DNA from: Hermodice carunculata
Taxonomy: Eukaryota > Annelida > Polychaeta > Eunicida > Amphinomidae
Reading direction: 5' to 3'
Length of the DNA: 64,000 nucleotides
NCBI GenBank assembly: GCA_964020975.1
Contig: OZ026612.1
Span: 134,732,763-134,796,762 of the forward strand
Part shown: piece by piece, positions 53,923 through 64,000 of the stretch
Layout of the letters: each line of letters starts with the position of its first letter
Numbering within the stretch: position 1 is the stretch's first letter
Notes under the pieces: generated by a model
Seen by the model: the letters and a program-made list of their open reading frames with translations, nothing else
What the model was told of the DNA's origin: nothing
Database searches by the model: none
Position numbers and translations under genes: made by a program

Positions 53923-56497
53923 CAGTCTGTTCAGAGAGAGAAGAGCTCAGAGAGGCTGGGCTGCATATTCATGCCAGCCCATCAGGAGGTACACTGACCA
54001 GCCAACTAGATGCGCGCTGCACTATTTGGAGCACTAGCCATGTGGCCAAAATCCAGCTACACATGCACATGCAGAATTGTAGCATGGTGACTGTGAATGT
54101 GTAATTGAAAAGAATAACTTACGATGTGTCTTTGAGCTAGGCCTATAATCCAACATGTGTAGTATCTTTGCTTTAAATTATAATGGAAGAAGATGATATA
54201 TCCAGATGAGTAGCATCCCTTGCTTTATAATGAAGTTGGCTATGTATAATAATATCCCCAGAATGAGTATGATAGTTTGCTTATTGTATCAAAAAATGTG
54301 TAGACTCCCTGTGAGATGTGCAGTTACTTGGTTGTTTACATGTTATAGTCACATTATAATGGAGTACACCCAAGACTTGTGGCATCATCAGTTGTAGTAG
54401 GACTGGTCATCTCTTCCTCTGAATCGGATGATGATTCGTCTACCTCCATGTCACCATCACTGCCACTGTCACTGTCAGTATCACTGCTTCCTAAACTTAT
54501 GATTAATTCTCCAACTCTCTCTTCCATTATTCCGTCTGTTTTCCAGTACTCCTCCTCAAGTTTTTTGCAGTGTGCTACTGCATCCTGCCAATTTTTCACT
54601 GTTACTTGTGAGACAGCTGCCATTTTCCATGTAGTGTTGTGTCTGGCCACATAGTTCTTTATATTTGCCCAGATGAGCTCAATTGGATTGAGATCGCAGT
54701 GGTATGGTGGTAAATGCACAACTGTGTGTCCATGTTCCCGCGCAATTCTATCAATTTCATACTTTTTCTCCCTTGGTTTATGACGCTTTATAAATTCATA
54801 AAGTTTTGCCTTCAACATATCTTGGCAAAAGGAATATTTTTATTTCTCAGCCACTCCGTCATGTCCCCTTTCCTTGTAGCCGTAGATGGAGCTTTTTCTG
54901 TTTGCATGCTGTACGTGATATGGTGCATTATCAATCACGAGAATGGAATTTTCAGGCATGTTGGGTAAAAGCTGAGTTGTAAACCATTTCTTGAAATTGT
55001 CTCCATTCAGTTCATCGTGATAATCACCACTTTTTGACTTTGCAGCAAAAGTCAAGAGCGCATTTGTACAAAACCTTCACTTGAACCTGCATGGGTTATG
55101 ATGAGCCGACTTCCTTGTCCAGCTGGAACTTTAAGTCCAAGTTCACGAGAACCATTTCCTCTTTGTCTTCGAGCTGCCAGCATTTACCAACACTGTGGTG
55201 TGCATTCAACCAAGTTTCATCTTGGTATATCACAGGCCTGGATTGTCAGATTTGTCATTCTCTCTCAAAGTCCGTAAATATGAATGTCTGAGGGCTACAA
55301 TGTCCTGACCGTTCTAGGAGATGTTTTCATCCATCAGCCTTGGCAAATTTTAATCCCAACTTCTTAATAATAATGTGGAGTGAAGTCCTTCCACCAGTAA
55401 AATTTGTGTTTTCCCGCACTTCAGGCAAAAGTTTATCCAGAGTAGGAATAACACCACGTTGATAAAATGAATGTACAAGCCGCCTAATGACTGCCAAATC
55501 AAACTCATCCAAGTTTGTTTTTACTTTTTTCCTTGGTCTGGACTTACGGGGTGTCACCGGTGGCTTTCCTGCTTGAGCATCCTTTCTTATTCTTTTGATG
55601 GAGGTTTCACTTACTCCTAAGCACTAAGCAGATCTTTTTAGCCATCTCTTCAAAGGCACTTTGAGTGATCCTGTGTCTCCTTCTTCATGAAAATAGTTGG
55701 AGGCCTTAAGAATTATTTCACTGGCCTGACTTGAAATTGGCTTTCCACTTTTTCCTGCAGACATTTCTACAATTTGACCAGCACAAGTGCATGGATGTGC
55801 ATACAGTTATCTTAAACTACTCAGGACAAGATAATGACCAGCATAATGTTGTCTTTATTTGCAAAATCTGCAAGAAACGTAACTGTCACAGGGTCAGTTT
55901 CTGACATGGAGCTTGGGGGTGCCTCCCTTGTATATTCAGAACCATATCCCGTGTACAGGCCCATTTGCAGAATATGCTGGTTTACAGAAGAAGTGACCCT
56001 CCCTGGGAGTTTCCAAGGAAATTCAGATGCACTCAATTAAGTGTTTAATTGAAGAAAAAACATTATAGGAGATTATCAGGGAATTACGATGCCATTTGTG
56101 TTGTTTATAATGATCAGAAGTTAACAGGATACCAATTGGCATCCTCTCTCCAAGGGAAACATACATCCTTATCTGGCCTTCAGTGACACATGCTGTTGGC
56201 CGAGGTATCTAGAGTCTAGAAGGGACCATCTCAAAGATGGCAAAAGAAAATAAAAAGTTAAGAAGTTTTTTATTTCATAAGTAAAATTTTATAAAATATA
56301 TTTTAGTGCAGCAGAAGCTACATGCATGCCCACAGCACAGAACTGGCCATGTGGCAATGTGTTGTAAACGCTGATTAGGCTATTATTAGCTTGATAGGTA
56401 GTGCAGCCAAGCTGGTGATTGGTGCTCTGGTGCTATCCTGTGGAGACAAGATTTAATGAGACAGCCCCTCTGAGCTCTTCTCTGGCTGAACAGACTG
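53923..56497 (-). mobile_element. IS630/Tc1-like DNA transposon with TIRs
   Basis: Ends 53923-53959 (CAGTCTGTTCAG..AGAGAAGAGCTCAGAG) and 56462-56497 are inverted repeats with few differences. They enclose a broken DDE_3-type transposase on the minus strand (54354-55764) about centrally. Flanks do not show a clean target duplication by eye, so ends may extend further. It lies in the intron after the cathepsin exon. Confidence 0.8.
54354..55764 (-). pseudogene. DDE_3 transposase pseudogene
   Basis: Starts MSAGKSGKPISSQASEIILK at 55764. Helix-turn-helix region GVSETSIKRIRKDAQAGKPP and VIRRLVHSFYQRG; first catalytic Asp in VIYQDETWLNAHHSVGK; second in SILVIDNAPYHV; third acidic residue in PPYHCDLNPIELIWANIKNY; then an acidic Ser-rich tail. 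The order and motifs fit the IS630/Tc1 superfamily. The frame is disrupted: a stop near residue 47, a shift around 55330-55060, and another near 54830. The last 154-codon piece (54818-54354) is still open. Confidence 0.9.
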
Positions 56498-56499
56498 TA

Positions 56500-57885
56500 A
56501 GAGCATGTGCAAATCCGATGCAGGGGTAGACTTGCACAAGTCCCTGGTGCATGTCCCTATTTTCCCATCCCGCGGTCCCACCCAGAAGTGCGATACATTT
56601 CCCCTCCACAAAGTTAACTGTATAACATTATGTCAACTACATGGTGTTATTAAGTAGGTCCTACTGTTATTTTATTTATTTATTTTTTTTTTTTTGTAAC
56701 TGGTCGACACTGTCGCTGTGCCCGGTTCCAACAGTAGCAGCTATTAAGTCCTAGTCAGTTCTTATCCCATTAATTTATCATCGCGATAAGGCTGAAGGCA
56801 AAGTGGTCTTCGATGAGTGCATGGCTAGTCACTGGCCACTCAAGCGAGACAAAGCTGACCGTCTCCCTCCGGCTGCCGACACCAGGACACCCTCCGCCTG
56901 ATGCGGTGCACTGCAATTAATCGGAAATAATCCCTCAATTACACAGTAGCTCAATTAACAGCTTCTTATGAAGGGTGCCTTATGACCACTTGCTTGTCTG
57001 TGTGATAAGAAACACAGTGCAGACCGCCCGGAACTTATCACCTGTCAATGTTATCTGGTTATAAACACGATCCACGCCAATTAACTAGGTTTAACTTTAA
57101 GGGCCTACCTGTATTGTAACAGAATAAGGCTAGGACGTGTGTGTACTTAGAATTTCATTTTGCAATGAATTTGATTTTAAATAAAACACGCAAGACAGTC
57201 CAGTGATACTTGAGCAAGTCTAATGCAGGGGTACCAAAATCCGATGCAGAAGTACCGGGTCCGATGCAGGGGTACAGACGTTAGAAAAGATCTATTTTAC
57301 GATTAAAAACCTATGTCTAACGTATATGGGTGCTTAGGTGTATATAACGACCAGCTTACTTCAGGCAGACTGAAATATTAAGCTCTTTTTGTGCAGTTTT
57401 GTTCGACACCTGATCGATCCTCAGGTAGCTTCGCATGGGTATTTCTTTTGCCTACCAGGATTGATTTATTTTAATGAAAATAACAAATATATACTGTTAA
57501 AAATACATGGGATTCTGAAATGAGTATGCATTTCTCGCTCATGTATGAATAAAGCTCACTTTGAAAGTCCTGTGTTGATAGCAAAACCAAGCATTAAAAC
57601 TGTTATAACACTTTTTTCTGCTTCTTTCCTCCTGCCAATATTTATCTGATTGTGTATACATGAGGGTTTGCAGATCTACGTTCATTCAAAATGTTAGACT
57701 TTTACTTTACTTTCACACTTTTACTTTGAGTTCAATGGCAGTTAATGCACTCAATATAGAAAAGAGCTCTATCAAACTCCAGATTGGATTTATTGTTACT
57801 AATGAGGTCAACAATGTCTATATTTCAAATATGGTATATCAAGTTTGAAAACATTCTTATTTAATTGGTCCCCCCATTCTAATCT
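56500..57885. other. No gene recognised; short tandem CCGATGCAGGGGTAC
   Basis: CCGATGCAGGGGTA-type motif occurs at 56516 and three more times at 57222-57280. Contains the GATA-rich island listed separately. Remaining sequence AT-rich without conserved frames. Confidence 0.5.
56755..57065. promoter_or_regulatory. GATA/homeobox-motif cluster, candidate enhancer
   Basis: Six GATA-type motifs: CTTATC 56761, TTATCA 56775, CGATAAGG 56784, TGATAAG 57003, CTTATCA 57034 and TTATCT 57051, with E-box CACCTG at 57039 overlapping one of them. Several AATTA cores lie between. The stretch is CpG-bearing and shows no repeat family resemblance. Function is inferred from motif density only. Confidence 0.35.
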
Positions 57886-57886
57886 A

Positions 57887-58061
57887 CAGTGGTACCTGTC
57901 ATGAGAGACCCCTCCAATGAGAGACCACATACATTTTTAAGAACACTCTCTGAGAAGACTGTGCTATCTTTTCCATGTTATACCTCTAATGAAAGACCAC
58001 CTGTTTTGAGAGACCACATTTGACCTACCCTAGGGGCGGTCTCTCAAGACAGGGACCATTG
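57887..58061. mobile_element. MITE, TIR CAGTGGTACCTGTCATGAGA
   Basis: 175 bp. The right end (GTCTCTCAAGACAGGGACCATTG) is the inverted counterpart of the left over about 25 bp, and TA lies at both sides (57885-57886, 58062-58063). Tc1/mariner-type MITE. A worn relative may lie at 31810-31980. Confidence 0.8.
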
Positions 58062-58766
58062 TATTATGCTTTGTTCATTTCCAAATAGGTAATTAATATA
58101 TAACATTTTGGTATTCAGTTTCTAAAAAAGTTGCAAATCTAGACGTTCACCTATAAATCATACTATTCAAAATATGTGTTGCCAATTTTAAATAGTATTT
58201 CAAAATTTATTTTTTAATGAAACATTGGTATTTCTCTGCGAACACTCACGGAAGGACCACTAATGAAGCAATTAGGGAATTTCTATATGTAATGCAGGCA
58301 AAGCGGCCGTCTGTTATTCTCAAGTCTAGTAAAACTTCAGTGACAAGAGTCGACTTGTAGAAGCAAAATAAGTTCAATTTTTTTTTTTAAAGAAATTACT
58401 GAAATTTTGGTGTCTATGTAAAATTAGAGGAACACAAACTTGGTAAGGGCAAGGCTAATAAATTATCTGTTTCTCATGTCCTGACCGACCTTAAAATTAC
58501 TCCTGGCCGTAAAATAAAAAGAGTTTTTTTTATTTTCTACTGACCCTGTAAAATTGAAACAGTTAAAAAAAAATAGCCTCTACAATAAATGGTTTAGTGT
58601 ATAGCATCATTGGCTTTGTGTTTTTTCTTAATGAAACTGATAATAAATAAACTTTGGCGATTCACTATTCTTATTAAAAAAGATAGAAGTGAAGTATTGG
58701 ATGTAGTCTCCAAGAATTGAACATATACGCACCATCTTGATTTGGTACATCAGGACTCCTCCCGAT

Positions 58767-60750
58767 TTTTTAGCTCAGCTGACTTGTCAGTCAGCTGAGC
58801 TTATCTTATGGTCCTCCGTCCGTCGTCCGTCAACAATTTACATTTTCGACTTCTTCTCCGAAACCGTCAGCCAGATCCACTTCAAACTTAGTTGGGATGT
58901 GCCTTGGGTAGGTGTCTACCAAGTTTGTTCAAATGGTCACGGTCCATTGATTTTGGATTTTTAATGAATTTTTTTGTTCTTTTTTGGGCAAATCTTAAAA
59001 AATCTTCTTCTCTGAAATCGCTCACCCAATTACTTTGATATCACACAGAAACACTCCCTGGGACACCTAGTTCTTAATTTGTTCACCAGGTGGCGCTGCA
59101 ATTTTTTCTATTTTTTTATGAATTTTTGTGTGTTTTAGCTATTTTTGACTTCTTCTCCAGAACTGTCCCTCAGATTAAGCTGAAACTTGGTGGATATGTT
59201 CCTTGTAGAAGGGTCAAACAAAATTGTTCGCTATGTGGGAATGCTGCAGATTCCTGATTTTTAACGATTTTTTCAATTCGGGTACTTATCGGTCAATGCA
59301 GCTTTCCTAGTGATTACTATGGAAGTCAATGGGCATTCTAATGCTAATTCACATTTTCGACTTTTTCGCCAAAACCGTCATCCAGATTAACTTCAAACTT
59401 GGTGGGGATGTACCTTGGGTGGGTGTCTACCAGGTTTGTTCAAATGGTCATGCTCCAGTGATTTTTGGATTTTTAATGAATTTTTTTGTTCTTTTTTTTG
59501 GACAAATCTTAAAAAATCTTTTTCTCTGAAAGCGCTCACTCAATCGCTCTGATATCACATGGAAAGACACCTAGGGACTCCGTGTTCTTAATTTGTTGAC
59601 CAGGTGGCGCTGCAATTTTTTACTATTTTTTTTATGAATTTTTGCGTGTTCTGGCTATTTTCGACTTCTTCTCCAGAACCGTTACTCAGATTAAGCTGAA
59701 ACATGGTGGATACGTTCCTTGTAGAAGGGTCAAACAAAATTTTTCACTATGTGGGAATGCTGCAGATTCCTGATTTTTAACGACTTTTTCAATTCGGGTA
59801 CTTATCGGTCAATGCAGCTTTCCTATCGATTACTATGGAAGTCAATGAGCATTCTAATGCTAATTCACATTTTCGACTTCTTCTCCAAAACCATCATCCA
59901 GATTAACTTCAAACTTTTTTTTCAAAAATCTTAACAAAAGTTTTAATAGGAAAGTTTTAACATGGGAATTTCTTGTAATGGTTATAACTAAAATACTTTT
60001 GGCCAGATTTACGTCAAACTTGGTGGGGATGTGCCTTGGGTGGATCTCTACCAAGTTTGTTCAAATGGTCACGCTCTATTGATTTTTGGAATTTTTATGA
60101 ATTTGTTTTTTTTTGGGGGGGGGCAAACCTTAAAAACTCTTCACCTCTGAAACTGCTCACCCAGTTGTTTTGATATCATTCATAGACACTCCCAGCGACG
60201 CATAGTTCCCAATTTGTTCACCAGGTGGCACTGCAATTTTTTCTATTTTTTTTTTTTTTTTAAATGAAATTTTTATATGGTTTTGTTATTTTCGGAACCG
60301 TCACTCAGATAAAAGTGAAATGTGATGGATATGTTCTTGTGGAAGGGTCAAACAAAGTGTTTACTAGGTGGCATTGCTTTAGATTCCTGATTTTTAAGTA
60401 TTTTCCATTCGGGTAATTATCGATCAATGCAGCTTTCCTATTGATTACTATGTAAGTCAATGGGCATTCTAGTGCTAATTCACAGGACAACTGACACAAA
60501 TGTTTACTTGATAACTTGAGATCTGTTTTGAGTTAGTACTGTGATGCTGCACATGTTAATGTTTTTGTATGAAGGTCATGCTCAGACAGTACATGAATGA
60601 CTTTGACCTCTTTTCTGGGGTCACAGTGCAACATATATGAATTTTACTCTTCATTATAACTTGAGAACTACTTGAACTTTGATGTTGTACATGTAAGTGT
60701 TCTTCTATAAAGATCAGCTGTGCATGGGCTGTTCACACAGCCCTCTTGTT
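58767..60750 (-). repeat. Hairpin-capped element, copy A' (inverted)
   Basis: Same element as 33561-35197 in the opposite direction. 3' hairpin at 58772-58801 (13 bp stem, loop TGTC) and 5' hairpin at 60726-60743 (GGGCTGT..ACAGCCC), followed outward by TCTTGTT. About 2.0 kb versus 1.6 kb because the interior has different numbers of sub-repeats. No coding capacity. Confidence 0.9.
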
Positions 60751-60751
60751 T

Positions 60752-61596
60752 TACCTCAATTTTTTATTTTATTTCGATTTACCTACCCATATTTTTCTGT
60801 TGTGTTGCTGGACAAGAGAAACCAATAATTTTCTGACAGTGCCCTAAAGCATGAATTGTCCACTAATCCTAGCAAACATGTAAAAAGTTCAGTGAAAACT
60901 CATTATGAGACTGCCTGTCAATACACCACAGAAAAAAATAACTGAACAAAAGGTCAATATTCTTGTCCAAAAGATAAAAGTTTTTGTGTCTTCACTTGCA
61001 CTTTTTTCATAAAAATCAATTGAAAATGAGAACTGGGGAAATTAGTTCCAAATTTTTATGAGAGAAAAAAAAAAAAGAAAAGATAAAACTTTCTTAGCAC
61101 AATACGTCAGCACTTTCATGTTTACCATATGTATTGTTCAAACAAGCTTGCCATAATCAAACTGCCAGGGGCCTCAAACATCCTTGTGAGTTGCTCATGC
61201 CACATAGGTGATAATCCATTATTGACAGTTGTGACAAACAACTCATTAAAGTTGCCCAAGCCACATTGGTGTAATAATTCATTATCAACAGTTGTTGCAA
61301 ACAAAGCTGCATTGGTAAACCCCTTGTGAATGCATTCTAATATCAAAAGACTTTTTTTTACTTTTTTTTGTGTTCAATTGAAATAATCAACTTGTTTTGG
61401 GGGTGTAACAATGAGCAATGTACAAGTAGAAAAAAAAAAAAAAAAGAACTTGTGCTGTTTGCATCATGAAATAACTGAGCAATGTATATGAAAAATCAAA
61501 ACAGAAGTCAATACAATTAATCACGGACCTACAACGATAATACGTCCATGAATTAATCGAGCAAAAAATATGGAAATGATGAATTGGTTTTGCAGT
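60752..61596. other. No gene recognised
   Basis: AT-rich with A- and T-runs. No conserved frames or repeat ends. Confidence 0.5.
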
Positions 61597-61690
61597 ATTA
61601 GTTTAAACATATTTATTTCACACTGGATAGCCCAATAGTTCACAAGTCGACTAATCGAGGGGCTCTCCAGAGTATACAAGGCAGACAACA
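61597..61690 (-). mobile_element. LINE 3'-tail fragment
   Basis: GTTTAAACATATTTATTTCA, 'ctggatagcccaatagt' and GGGGCTCTCCAGAGTATACA align with the 3' UTR of the LINE at 40195-40285. Only the last ~90 bases are present. Confidence 0.65.
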
Positions 61691-62605
61691 TAAAAACAAA
61701 AACAAAAAACACCCACCCACCCCCCAAAAAACAACCAAACAAAATAGCAAAAATTTGAAAATATTGAACTTGTTTTTTTTATCTTAATTGTGCAATAAAT
61801 GAGCAATGTACAAAACAAACACCCAAGCCAAAAACTAACCAAAATGTAAAAAATAAAATGATGAATTTGTTTTTGGGGCATCATGAGGATATAGAATGGT
61901 CCCCCTCTTTTAAGGTCCCTCTCACCAGAGGTCCTCCTCTTGTAACGCGAGCTTTCTTATGCAGAAAGTATGGTATTTCCATTATATCTCTCCACCCACC
62001 CACCCACCCCTCAAAAAGAGGCCAGCCCTCAACAACAAAACTAAACCATAGAAAATGCAAAAAAGGTAAAACAATCAACTTGTTTCGGGATAGACATCAC
62101 AACATAAATTAATCTATGCTCTGAGATGAAATTGTCAAGCGACAAAAAAGTCTGAAATTAGAGTGTTTGCCTGAACTTAAGTAACTTTCAAATTAACCGA
62201 ATTTGTGGGAAACAGGTCCGAACAGTCAGAATTCCTACAAAAGTAGGAAAACTGTCATCACTACCTGCTCATTTTGTTCAAATGGAACTATAGCTAGCTA
62301 GGGTAACATTCATTTTAAACATTGTTGATCATTCATGTTCTTTTAATGAAGATGCTGAAGAGGTTAGAACAAAAGTGTTGTCAGTTCTGTTTTTCCACCC
62401 TTCTTCTTAGGATTTCACCCTCCTCCCCAATTGTATTCACTTTTACATTTGAATAATGATAAATGATTGAAAAGCGCGACTTTACAACAAAATTCCGAAA
62501 TATGCTTTTAATTTTTTTCTTTGCTTTATATTTATATAATAGTTGTGGATAATAAATGTGGTCAAATGTACAGTACCAGAAGGAAATAATAGACATTTTA
62601 AAATA

Positions 62606-62695
62606 TGACATTGAGCTGAATCCAGGTAAGGTTAGGCTTGAGATGCCATATATGGTACCTCAAGGCCAACCTTCCCTGGATTCAGCTTAATGTCA
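62606..62695. repeat. 90 nt palindrome, 45 nt arms
   Basis: Arms 62606-62650 and 62651-62695 match as reverse complements at 39 of 45 positions, with no loop (centre ..CCATA|TATGG..). Most mismatches would be G-U pairs on one RNA strand. Confidence 0.92.
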
Positions 62696-63405
62696 GGCCA
62701 TATATGGCACTTGGTAGAACTCAAATTCAGTACAATACTACCATATGTAGAAGAAACAAGTCACCGTACACATGCATGGAAAAACAAAAATACTTTCTTC
62801 TATAAAACAAAAATATCATGTTAATGAATTTTTTAACTTACTTGGTACATTTTTTTTTGGAAACGGTCACCAAACAATTGTATCAAAGTAAGTTAAAAGA
62901 TTCATTATCATGTCAAATCTTGGTACCAGTAAAAATATCATGGTGGTTTTAACACAATTTGTTCATGACAAATTGTTCTCTTTGTTGGTTCAAAATGCAA
63001 CGGGACAATACCAACAAAAATTAAATACTTGTAATGTTGTTCAGCACCGAAATGAAAAGCAATGAAGTGATGAAAACATGAATACTACTCGCTCGTAAAA
63101 TTGTCAGTAATTTGTGGCTTCCTTCGAATTTGAAATCTTGAAATTCACAGGGGTGCATAATACCAAAAACGTTCGAACAATAATCTACCGCCTTTCCATT
63201 TTATCCACCATAAGGTTTCCTGATTGTAATTCCCGATCCAAGCCGCTATTTTCATCTCATCGATGTCTTCTGTTCAAAACTAACTTAAGTTGCACGCAAA
63301 CAAAATGTCATGTGGAACTGCCATTTTGGGGCATACGATTCAGTTGCAACTTACATCACATGCTACATAATAATATTCTGTGGCACTCCGCTTCTTTGCC
63401 GCGGT

Positions 63406-63431
63406 CCTGACTAGCTTAGTAGCTAGTCAGG
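63406..63431. repeat. Hairpin, 11 bp perfect stem
   Basis: CCTGACTAGCT, loop TAGT, AGCTAGTCAGG. Confidence 0.9.
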
Positions 63432-63494
63432 TGGCCTTTATTAACACACACACACACAAAAGCTCTATCCCACTGTCGCAACTTTGCGCTTGGC

Positions 63495-63610
63495 ATGCCC
63501 ACAGCTACATGCATGTCCAGACTCTGATCCGAGGTCTGAGCACGTCTGCGCATGTCCGGACTGTGGTCCGAAATCTGAGCACGTCTGCGCGTGTCCGGAC
63601 TCGGGCAATC
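63495..63610. repeat. GC-rich tandem duplication (~54 bp)
   Basis: 'gagcacgtctgcgc' and 'gtccggact' recur with 'ggtccgaa'. CpG-dense, unlike the surroundings. The open frame across it is a by-product. Confidence 0.75.
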
Positions 63611-63628
63611 CCAGAGCTACCAGTAACA

Positions 63629-63712
63629 TGGGCCCATTTGCCAGGGGATCTGCCCACGCTCTGTTGGCTTGTGGCTAACAGAGCGTGGGCAGGTCCTTTG
63701 GGCTAGGGCCCA
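63629..63712. repeat. Long hairpin, 16 bp perfect core
   Basis: Arms CTGCCCACGCTCTGTT (63650-63665) and its complement (63677-63692), with imperfect outward pairing up to GGGCCC on each side. Confidence 0.88.
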
Positions 63713-63899
63713 GTCCATCGACATGGTGAGAGGGTGGGAGAGGGTGTGGGAAGGTCACTGACCACGTCTGCAAACACAGACAATCTGTTTTCCATGAAGT
63801 TAATTCTTTCTTTCTGTCCATTCACTCATTTATTTATTTCTTCTGTACAGCACTTTTCTCAGACACTGTAAAAAGATAGCTTGGAAAATCGGTACAGTC

Positions 63900-63984
63900 T
63901 AAGGTATTAATGTACCAGAGTTCATCACAGATTAGATGCAGTATTACTGGATCCGTGATGAACTCTGGTACCTTAATTACCTTA
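63900..63984. repeat. Inverted repeat, ~30 nt arms
   Basis: Arms 63900-63928 and 63955-63984 pair over TACCAGAGTTCATCAC exactly and over most of the outer TAAGGTA-TTAA part. Loop 26 bases. Confidence 0.9.
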
Positions 63985-64000
63985 AATTATCAGGGATTTT

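Noticed and set aside
63380-63706. 108-codon frame
   Set aside because: Generated by a GC-rich tandem duplication and hairpin; composition follows the repeat.

Overview
The window is eukaryotic, intron-rich and AT-rich, and most of it is transposon- and satellite-derived. Conserved metazoan genes sit among many dispersed repeats whose ends read like the hairpin-ended '(AAC)AAGAGG...' / '...AGCTAAAAAT' repeats I associate with marine lophotrochozoans. I therefore infer a marine invertebrate, most likely a mollusc or a related lophotrochozoan. That placement rests on repeat style, not on a marker gene.

The main host gene is a minus-strand orthologue of human KIAA0930 (DUF2045 family, function unknown). 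It has nine coding exons from the start codon at 39785 down to a stop at 6756. All eight junctions fit in phase with GT-AG boundaries and give a 463-residue model. Its introns (notably 12674-26882 and 28301-39628) hold most of the repeats. A perfect GC-type donor inside the last exon suggests that the conserved C-terminus may be encoded by a further exon not found here. A second host gene is seen as one plus-strand exon (53495-53679) carrying the I29 propeptide of a cathepsin L-like cysteine protease. I find no catalytic exon in the 10 kb to its right.

Region by region: 0.5-6.5 kb holds a MITE, a dispersed repeat and two large minisatellites (35 bp and 34 bp units; the second repeats a perfect 5' splice-site consensus). 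6.7-12.7 kb holds exons 4-9 with a 42 bp minisatellite and fold-back elements. 12.7-26.9 kb is a long intron with several copies of one hairpin-ended repeat family, a 99 nt near-perfect hairpin beside a TIR element with a possible transposase first exon, a Penelope-like endonuclease fragment and a ~150 bp satellite. 26.9-39.8 kb holds exons 1-3, a candidate regulatory island and a 1.6 kb hairpin-ended element. 40-53 kb is a LINE graveyard: an I/Jockey-like LINE with an open 501-codon frame, a second LINE joined head to head, CR1/Daphne-like pieces, a Tx1-type (L1 clade) element and two more blocks of the 150 bp satellite. 53-64 kb holds the cathepsin exon, a broken IS630/Tc1-like transposon with TIRs, a GATA-motif cluster, an inverted copy of the hairpin-ended element and several strong palindromes near the right edge.

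No rRNA, tRNA, CRISPR or complete new gene system was recognised. The most promising undescribed items are the hairpin-capped repeat families, the 99 nt and 90 nt palindromes, the splice-donor-like tandem array and the 150 bp satellite found at three loci.
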